Shown here one piece after another: positions 6,286 to 10,546 of a stretch of 10,546 nt of DNA. Below the pieces are notes generated by a model. The model was given only the letters and a program-made list of their open reading frames with translations. It made no database searches and had not been told where the DNA came from. Each line of letters opens with the position of its first letter. Position 1 is the stretch's first letter. The stretch lies in NCBI GenBank assembly GCA_902803015.1, contig CADCOL010000049.1, positions 1 to 10,546 of the forward strand, in the 5' to 3' direction. A program made the translations under genes and the position numbers. The stretch is from an uncultured Lachnospiraceae bacterium. GTDB lineage: Bacteria > Bacillota > Clostridia > Lachnospirales > Lachnospiraceae.

Positions 6286-7515
6286 TCAAGTTTTTCGATA
6301 GTAATTGCCGATTCCCTCCGCTTTTCCGAGCAGGCACAAATCGGTCAGTTCACAGAGAAGCTCCGTGTAGGAAAGGTCGAATCCGAAGCCGCTTAGACGC
6401 TTTAAAATCACCTCCATCGGCTGCGGTGTTTCTTCGAGGGAACGAAGCAATGCCGAAAGAAGTGCGTTCGCACTTCCCGCAGTGCACCCCTCAGCCTTCT
6501 TTGCCACGCCGGTCAGATTTGCTTCCTCCTGTGTTTCCGTTCGTTTACCGACGCCCGCTTCCGCCGTTTTTGCAAATCCCGACGAAAGAGACTGCAATTC
6601 AAACCGCCCCATCAGCGCGTCCAGAATCGCTTTCGGGTCCGACGCGATTCCCGCTCCGTCCTTAATCAGCTGATTGCATCCGTCACTTAATCCGTCCGTG
6701 ATTCTTCCGGGAACCGCAAAAATCTCCCGCCCCTGCTCAAGCGCCTGACAGACCGTGATATACGTTCCGCTCCGGTGCCTTGCTTCCACCACTAAAAGCA
6801 AATCGGACAGTCCCGCTATTATCCGGTTTCTTGCCGGAAAAAGCGTACTTTTTGCTTCCGTCCCCGGCTTATATTCGGACAGGATTCCTCCGTGGTTTGC
6901 CGCCTCTTCATATAAGGATCTGTTGGCACTCGGATAACAGACATCCACCCCGCTTCCCAATACCGCATAGGTTTCACCGCCCGCCGAAAGGGCCGCCTTT
7001 TGTGAAGTACCGTCAATACCCCTGGCCATTCCGCTTACAATCTGCACGCCGTATTCCGCCAGGGATTTGCCGAATAATTCCGCGCATCTTCTTCCGTATT
7101 CGGAACAATCCCTGGCTCCGATTATCGAAACAACCGGCCGGTCTTCATCCGGCAGTTTGCCGAGATAATAGATTCCGAACGGAGGGCCCGGAATACTTTT
7201 CAGTCTCTTTGGGTATGCATTCTCGTAATAATATGTAAAATGAATTCCCTTCGCTTCGTATCCTTCCAGTAAGTTCTTTTTTTCTTCCGTGAATCCTTCC
7301 GGATTCTTCCCGTAAGAATTCAAAAGCGCAAGAATCTCAGAGGAACCCCTTCCGCGAATCTTTTCCCGGATTCCCGTCCGTCCCCTTGCAAAACCTTCAA
7401 AGATTTCCTTCATGCTTCCCGCATCTTCGTATAATTCGCTTAACAGTTTCCAGCCGGCGCCGTTGATTTCATATATCGCAGCAGCCAGTATTCTTTCTTC
7501 CAAATCCCTATCCAT
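6286..7515 (-). CDS. dprA: DNA-processing protein DprA (Smf)
   Basis: DprA binds incoming single-stranded DNA and loads RecA on it during transformation. The protein has 409 residues. An N-terminal helical part (1-100) precedes the Rossmann-like core: SIIGARDCSEYG (130-141), SGMARGIDG (161-169), LGSGVDVCYP (186-195), FPARNRIIAGLS (226-237), EARHRSGT (244-251), FAVPG (266-270) and NQLIKDGA (281-288). A low-complexity linker (about 305-350) leads to a C-terminal winged-helix-like DML1 domain (350-409). The ATG at 7515 has GGGAGG upstream and overlaps the comM stop by 8 bp (ATGGATAG), which suggests translational coupling. An earlier start inside comM (7608) is rejected. Many non-transforming bacteria also keep dprA, so competence is not proven. 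Confidence 0.96.
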   Translation of the reverse strand: MDRDLEERILAAAIYEINGAGWKLLSELYEDAGSMKEIFEGFARGRTGIREKIRGRGSSEILALLNSYGKNPEGFTEEKKNLLEGYEAKGIHFTYYYENAYPKRLKSIPGPPFGIYYLGKLPDEDRPVVSIIGARDCSEYGRRCAELFGKSLAEYGVQIVSGMARGIDGTSQKAALSAGGETYAVLGSGVDVCYPSANRSLYEEAANHGGILSEYKPGTEAKSTLFPARNRIIAGLSDLLLVVEARHRSGTYITVCQALEQGREIFAVPGRITDGLSDGCNQLIKDGAGIASDPKAILDALMGRFELQSLSSGFAKTAEAGVGKRTETQEEANLTGVAKKAEGCTAGSANALLSALLRSLEETPQPMEVILKRLSGFGFDLSYTELLCELTDLCLLGKAEGIGNYYRKT

Positions 7516-9049
7516 AAATATCCTCCCTGATACGAAGCCCGATTGCTTCCGCCAGATGCCTGTTGTCAATGATCTCTTTTCCGTCCAGATCCGCAATGGT
7601 TCTGGCAACTTTCAGAATCTTGTGATATCCTCTCGCACTCAGGCCGAGCGCTTCGTAAGCTCTTTGCATATATGTTTTTGCCGCGGGTTCCAGAATGCAG
7701 TATTCTTCTACTTCTTTGGCATTCATCTGCGCATTGAAGTCAATTTCTTTTCCCCGGAAACGTTTCTTTTGAATCTCACGTGCCAAGGAAATCCTGCGCC
7801 GGATACTTGCCGAATCTTCCGACGGAGGTCCTCCGCCTTCCAGTTCCTTCAGTTTCATCGATTGAGCCGTCACGGAAATATCAATCCGGTCCATAATCGG
7901 ACCGGAAAGTTTCGACATATACCGTTTGATTTCCGCCGGCGAACAACGGCATTTATTCCGGTCCGGATAATACCCGCAGGGGCAAGGGTTCGTTGCCAGA
8001 ACCAGCATAAAGTCCGCCGGATAAATAAATGTTCCGTATGTTCTCGACACTTCTATTTTTTTATCTTCCATGGGCTGTCTTAAGATCTCGATGGCCGCTT
8101 TTGAAAAATGCGCAGCCTCATCCAGAAAGAGAACCCCTCTGTGTGACAAAGAAATGACTCCGGGTTTCGGATGGTTTCCGCCTCCGGATAATGCCTGTTC
8201 GGTAATGGTGTGATGGGGATTGCAAAACGGTCGTTTTAAGATGATTGGCCGTTCGTCGGACAGAAGTCCGCTGATGCTGTAGATTTTGGATACTTCCAGA
8301 CTTTCCCTCTCGCCGAGCGGCGGAAGAATCGAAGGAATTCGTTTGGCAATCATGGTCTTGCCGGCTCCGGGCGGACCGATCATCATAAAATGGTGAAACC
8401 CCGCCGCAGCGATTTCGGCGCCGCGTTTTAGCCCTTCCTGCCCTTTTACGTCCGCAAAATCATACTCGCTTTTCACGCTCTCTTCTTTTAGGAGCTTTTT
8501 CAAACTGATGTGAAGCGCTTTAAAATCCCCGGGATTTCCTTCCCCTTTCAGATAATCAATCAGTTCTTTTAAGTTCTCAATTCCGATTACATCCACTCCG
8601 TCGACGACGGCACCTTCCTTTGCGTTGCAGGCCGGCACGATACATTTTTTCAGGCCTTTATCTTTGGCCAGAATGACGCTCGGCAAAACACCATTTACGG
8701 ATTCCAGATTTGCGTTCAGCCCGAGTTCCCCCAAAAACAGAATCCCGCGAAGCTTCTCTTCTTCGATTTCTTCCATGGCCGCCAGAATTCCGACGGCAAT
8801 CGGCAAATCAAGCGCCGTCCCTTTTTTCCTTAAATTCGCCGGGGACAGATTTACGGTAATCTTCTGAGGCGGAAGCGCTATTCCGATATTTTTCAGGGCA
8901 ACGCGGACACGTTCCTTCGCCTCTTTTACCTCTCCTCCCGGCATGCCGACCATATCAAAGCCGGGCAGCCCGCTTGATACATCCACTTCCACGCGCACCA
9001 AAAAACTCTCGATGCCGTATGGCGCAGAGGACAATACCACACTGTACAT
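7508..9049 (-). CDS. comM: ComM/YifB family Mg-chelatase-like AAA+ ATPase
   Basis: ComM is a ring-shaped helicase that, in studied Gram-negative bacteria, drives branch migration during integration of transforming DNA. The protein has 513 residues. An N-terminal Lon-like domain (1-170, with SSGLPGFDMVGMP at 25-37) is followed by the AAA+ core: GPPGAGKT Walker A at 225-232, VLFLDE Walker B at 306-311, sensor Asn354, a four-cysteine cluster at 356, 358, 367 and 369, and MDRID at 386-390. The Mg-chelatase C-terminal domain ends the protein (about 415-508). After Walker B it reads AAHF, where most relatives have LPEF. The ATG at 9049 is preferred because AAGGAGG lies 8 nt upstream; the ATG at 9055 would be only 2 nt from it. 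It probably forms one transcript with dprA. Confidence 0.94.
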   Translation of the reverse strand: MYSVVLSSAPYGIESFLVRVEVDVSSGLPGFDMVGMPGGEVKEAKERVRVALKNIGIALPPQKITVNLSPANLRKKGTALDLPIAVGILAAMEEIEEEKLRGILFLGELGLNANLESVNGVLPSVILAKDKGLKKCIVPACNAKEGAVVDGVDVIGIENLKELIDYLKGEGNPGDFKALHISLKKLLKEESVKSEYDFADVKGQEGLKRGAEIAAAGFHHFMMIGPPGAGKTMIAKRIPSILPPLGERESLEVSKIYSISGLLSDERPIILKRPFCNPHHTITEQALSGGGNHPKPGVISLSHRGVLFLDEAAHFSKAAIEILRQPMEDKKIEVSRTYGTFIYPADFMLVLATNPCPCGYYPDRNKCRCSPAEIKRYMSKLSGPIMDRIDISVTAQSMKLKELEGGGPPSEDSASIRRRISLAREIQKKRFRGKEIDFNAQMNAKEVEEYCILEPAAKTYMQRAYEALGLSARGYHKILKVARTIADLDGKEIIDNRHLAEAIGLRIREDIYG

Positions 9050-9094
9050 ATTCATTCCCTCCTTCCGAATATGCAAAAAACAATACGCAAATAA

Positions 9095-9120
9095 CGCAGG
9101 TTTGTACCTGTGCGATTTTT
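9095..9120 (+). other. Hairpin with plus-strand U-run, overlapping the comM promoter
   Basis: A 7-bp stem (CGCAGGT / ACCTGTG, one G-T pair, loop TTGT, 9095-9112) is followed on the plus strand by CGATTTTTCTTTTC. It has the shape of a weak intrinsic terminator for plus-strand transcription. On the minus strand the same inverted repeat overlaps the candidate comM -10 box and could also serve as an operator. Confidence 0.4.
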
Positions 9121-9128
9121 CTTTTCAA
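9101..9128 (-). promoter_or_regulatory. Candidate promoter of comM-dprA
   Basis: On the minus strand TTGAAA (9128-9123) is followed after 16 nt by TACAAA (9106-9101). The start would fall near 9094, giving a leader of about 45 nt before the comM ATG. The -10 box is only four of six, so the match is moderate. Confidence 0.4.
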
Positions 9129-9161
9129 TTGTGTACAGGAAAATGTTTAAAAGAATTCGTT

Positions 9162-9190
9162 GGCAGACTTCAGATTGTCTGCCGTTTTTT
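9162..9190 (+). terminator. Intrinsic terminator facing the plus strand
   Basis: A perfect 7-bp stem (GGCAGAC / GTCTGCC, loop of 8 nt, 9162-9183) is followed by G and six T residues (9184-9190) on the plus strand. It points against all annotated genes. On the minus strand the stem is followed by AACGAATTC, which is not a good U-run. It either ends an unknown plus-strand RNA or blocks antisense transcription into pilT. Confidence 0.6.
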
Positions 9191-9192
9191 AA

Positions 9193-9247
9193 CCGGTATC
9201 GGATACCCGAAAGATTACGCACCGGATACCGACGAACGGTATCCGGT
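9193..9247. repeat. Nested inverted repeats in the pilT-comM spacer
   Basis: An 11-bp perfect stem (ACCGGATACCG / CGGTATCCGGT, loop ACGAA, 9221-9247) lies next to a near-palindrome (GGTATC-G-GATACC, 9195-9207). The motif CGGTATC at 9194-9200 can also pair with GATACCG at 9225-9231, so the two folds compete. No U-run follows on the minus strand. The pilT stop codon is 27 nt upstream on the transcribed strand, so these structures probably lie in the pilT 3' untranslated region. Confidence 0.7.
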
Positions 9248-9273
9248 ACGAATTTGATTAATGTTCTGACTAT

Positions 9274-10353
9274 TTAGTTGCCTACGGTAACACCCTTTAA
9301 GCCAAGCTTCTGGATCATGCCGACAGGATCCTGTGCGAATTCAACGAGGTTCTCCTGATCGATTTTACCTTCCAGATAAAGTTCGGTTAATGCTTCATCC
9401 ATGGTAACCATACCCTGACGACGGTTGGTCTGCATGATGGACATCAACTGGTGGGACTTACCTTCACGAATCAGGTTACGTACCGCATGGTTTGCAAGCA
9501 TAACTTCGAATGCCGCAACACGGCCACGGCCGTCTGCGGTGGGAACCAGCTGCTGGGAAATAACCGCTTCCAAAACGTTTGCCAGCTGTACACGAATCTG
9601 CTGCTGCTGGTGAGGCGGGAAAACGTCGATGATACGGTCGATGGTGGAAGCTGCACCGATGGTATGCAGTGTGGACAATACCAAGTGTCCGGTTTCTGCT
9701 GCAGTTACGGCTACGGAAATGGTTTCGTAGTCACGCATCTCACCTACGAGGATGATATCGGGGTCTTCACGAAGTGCTGCTCTTAAGGCATTCGCATAAC
9801 TCATGGAGTCGAAACCGATTTCACGCTGGTTAACCATTGCAACCTTGTGAATGTGCAAATACTCGATCGGGTCTTCCAGGGTGATGATATGAGCATCACG
9901 GTTGTTGTTTGCCTTATCGATAATGGAAGCCAGTGTGGTGGACTTACCGGAACCGGTAGGACCGGTAACCAGAACCAGACCACGTTTTCTGTTATATAAT
10001 TCTACAACGGCATTGGGAACACCCAGCTGAGCGGGCGAAGGAATGACAGTGTTTACGGCACGCATTGCCATCGCTACGGAACCACGCTGACGGAATACGT
10101 TAACACGGTAACGTCCGAGGTTGGTAACCGCGAAGGACATATCGAGCTCACCACGCTCTTCGAACATGGCTCTCTGATGGTCCGTCATAATCTGTCTTAC
10201 GATTTCCATGGTGTCTTCCGGCTTTAATACCGGGAAATCCATATTTAAAAGATGACCGTTAACACGCATCTTCGGAGGAAGACCTGCGGTCAAGTGGATA
10301 TCGGATGCTCTTGCATCCATGGAAACTTGCAAAATCTCTTCAATTCTAGGCAT
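9274..10353 (-). CDS. pilT: Type IV pilus retraction ATPase PilT
   Basis: PilT is a cytoplasmic hexameric motor that depolymerises type IV pili, powering twitching and DNA uptake. The protein has 359 residues, the normal length. It shows ASDIHLTAGLPPKMRVNG (16-33), Walker A GPTGSGKS at 131-138, an Asp box ITLEDPIEY at 157-165, Walker B with DPDIILVGEMRD at 197-208, and a His box TGHLVLSTLHT at 221-231. AVRNLIRE at 290-297 corresponds to the AIRNLIRE motif needed for retraction and favours PilT over the extension ATPase PilB or PilU. AAAGGGG precedes the ATG by about 9 nt. Codons are strongly biased to CGT, GGT and AAC, which suggests high expression. No other pilus gene is in the window. Confidence 0.95.
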   Translation of the reverse strand: MPRIEEILQVSMDARASDIHLTAGLPPKMRVNGHLLNMDFPVLKPEDTMEIVRQIMTDHQRAMFEERGELDMSFAVTNLGRYRVNVFRQRGSVAMAMRAVNTVIPSPAQLGVPNAVVELYNRKRGLVLVTGPTGSGKSTTLASIIDKANNNRDAHIITLEDPIEYLHIHKVAMVNQREIGFDSMSYANALRAALREDPDIILVGEMRDYETISVAVTAAETGHLVLSTLHTIGAASTIDRIIDVFPPHQQQQIRVQLANVLEAVISQQLVPTADGRGRVAAFEVMLANHAVRNLIREGKSHQLMSIMQTNRRQGMVTMDEALTELYLEGKIDQENLVEFAQDPVGMIQKLGLKGVTVGN

Positions 10354-10404
10354 AACACTAGTCCCCTTTGCATATATTTTTTGCTTTTTTTGCAGTAAAA
10401 ACCA

Positions 10405-10424
10405 TACGGTCTACCCCAACCGTA
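10405..10424 (-). other. Stem-loop at the predicted 5' end of pilT mRNA
   Basis: A 6-bp perfect stem (TACGGT / ACCGTA, loop TGGGGTAG on the minus strand) begins at or next to the predicted transcription start and is followed by TGGTTTTT. It could protect the 5' end from decay or act as a weak attenuator. The roughly 70-nt leader is also rich in A-runs before the ribosome site. Confidence 0.45.
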
Positions 10425-10430
10425 CATTTT

Positions 10431-10459
10431 ATTATACCGATTAAATCCGCTTCTTTCAA
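10431..10459 (-). promoter_or_regulatory. Strong promoter of pilT
   Basis: TTGAAA (minus strand, 10459-10454) is followed after 17 nt by a perfect TATAAT (10436-10431). The start would be near 10424, about 70 nt before the pilT ATG. This is the best sigma-A-type promoter in the window and fits the optimised codon use of pilT. Confidence 0.8.
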
Positions 10460-10476
10460 GTGAAAAAATTCTAAAA

Positions 10477-10546
10477 TTACAGGAAATCCGCCATGACATA
10501 ATTTGCCAGATCGCGCCCGTTTTCGGTAAGTTTCAAATCCCCTTCG
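10477..10546 (-). CDS. hemW: C-terminal end of a probable HemW-like radical SAM protein (runs off the window)
   Basis: Only 23 codons are present, ending in LKLTENGRDLANYVMADFL and a TAA stop. The pattern LTxxGxDxxNxVMxxFL is the usual C-terminus of HemW, the radical SAM haem chaperone formerly called oxygen-independent coproporphyrinogen oxidase-like. The fragment is short, so the name rests on this tail alone. The -35 box of pilT starts 17 nt after its stop; no hairpin terminator is visible between them. Confidence 0.5.
   Translation of the reverse strand, partial: EGDLKLTENGRDLANYVMADFL

Noticed and set aside
6780..7238. Plus-strand open frame of 152 codons opposite dprA
   Set aside because: It is antisense to a clear dprA, rich in Pro/Arg as expected for a shadow frame, and shows no domain.
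10354..10430. c-di-GMP riboswitch in the pilT leader
   Set aside because: Such switches precede pilus genes in some clostridia, but the leader is only about 70 nt and lacks the conserved aptamer segments.
1..10546. CRISPR array, insertion sequence, phage or toxin-antitoxin content
   Set aside because: No repeat-spacer pattern, transposase, integrase or small paired genes were found; gene density and content are housekeeping-like.

Overview
The window looks like chromosomal core DNA of a low-to-mid GC Gram-positive, most likely a Clostridia member of the Lachnospiraceae. The clues are an EF-P with the KPGKGAAF loop, strong AGGAGG-type ribosome sites, a DUF5688-like protein, a divergent LigA with an SWKLDG active site, and a Firmicutes-style HemW C-terminus. 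The family assignment is inferred from protein recognition, not from a search. Every supported gene is on the minus strand, so the window is described from high to low coordinates.

Right part (10546 to 6286): the last codons of a probable hemW, then pilT (type IV pilus retraction ATPase) behind a near-consensus promoter. A 224-bp structured intergenic region follows, with several inverted repeats and a terminator facing the plus strand. Then come comM (Mg-chelatase-like AAA+ ATPase) and dprA (RecA loader), which overlap by 8 bp. PilT, ComM and DprA all belong to DNA uptake and recombination, so this is a competence-flavoured cluster.

Middle part (6285 to 4387): efp with its own promoter and a clear intrinsic terminator, then a DUF5688-family gene of unknown function, then a GC-rich spacer with imperfect hairpins and no gene.

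Left part (4386 to 1): a secreted GH3 glycosidase lipoprotein with an extended -10 box almost on its start codon; tRNA-Arg(CCG) with a strong promoter that reaches back into the GH3 3' end; a membrane-anchored protein with two SH3b domains whose ATG lies 3 nt after the tRNA 3' end; a strong terminator; then rluF-like pseudouridine synthase and a truncated ligA, probably co-transcribed.

The points most worth a second look are the tRNA-to-mRNA junction at 2396-2403, the near-leaderless GH3 gene, the altered LigA active-site motif, the structured pilT-comM spacer, and the pilT-comM-dprA linkage. No phage, IS element, CRISPR array or defence island is visible. No stretch above 300 bases lacks a gene.
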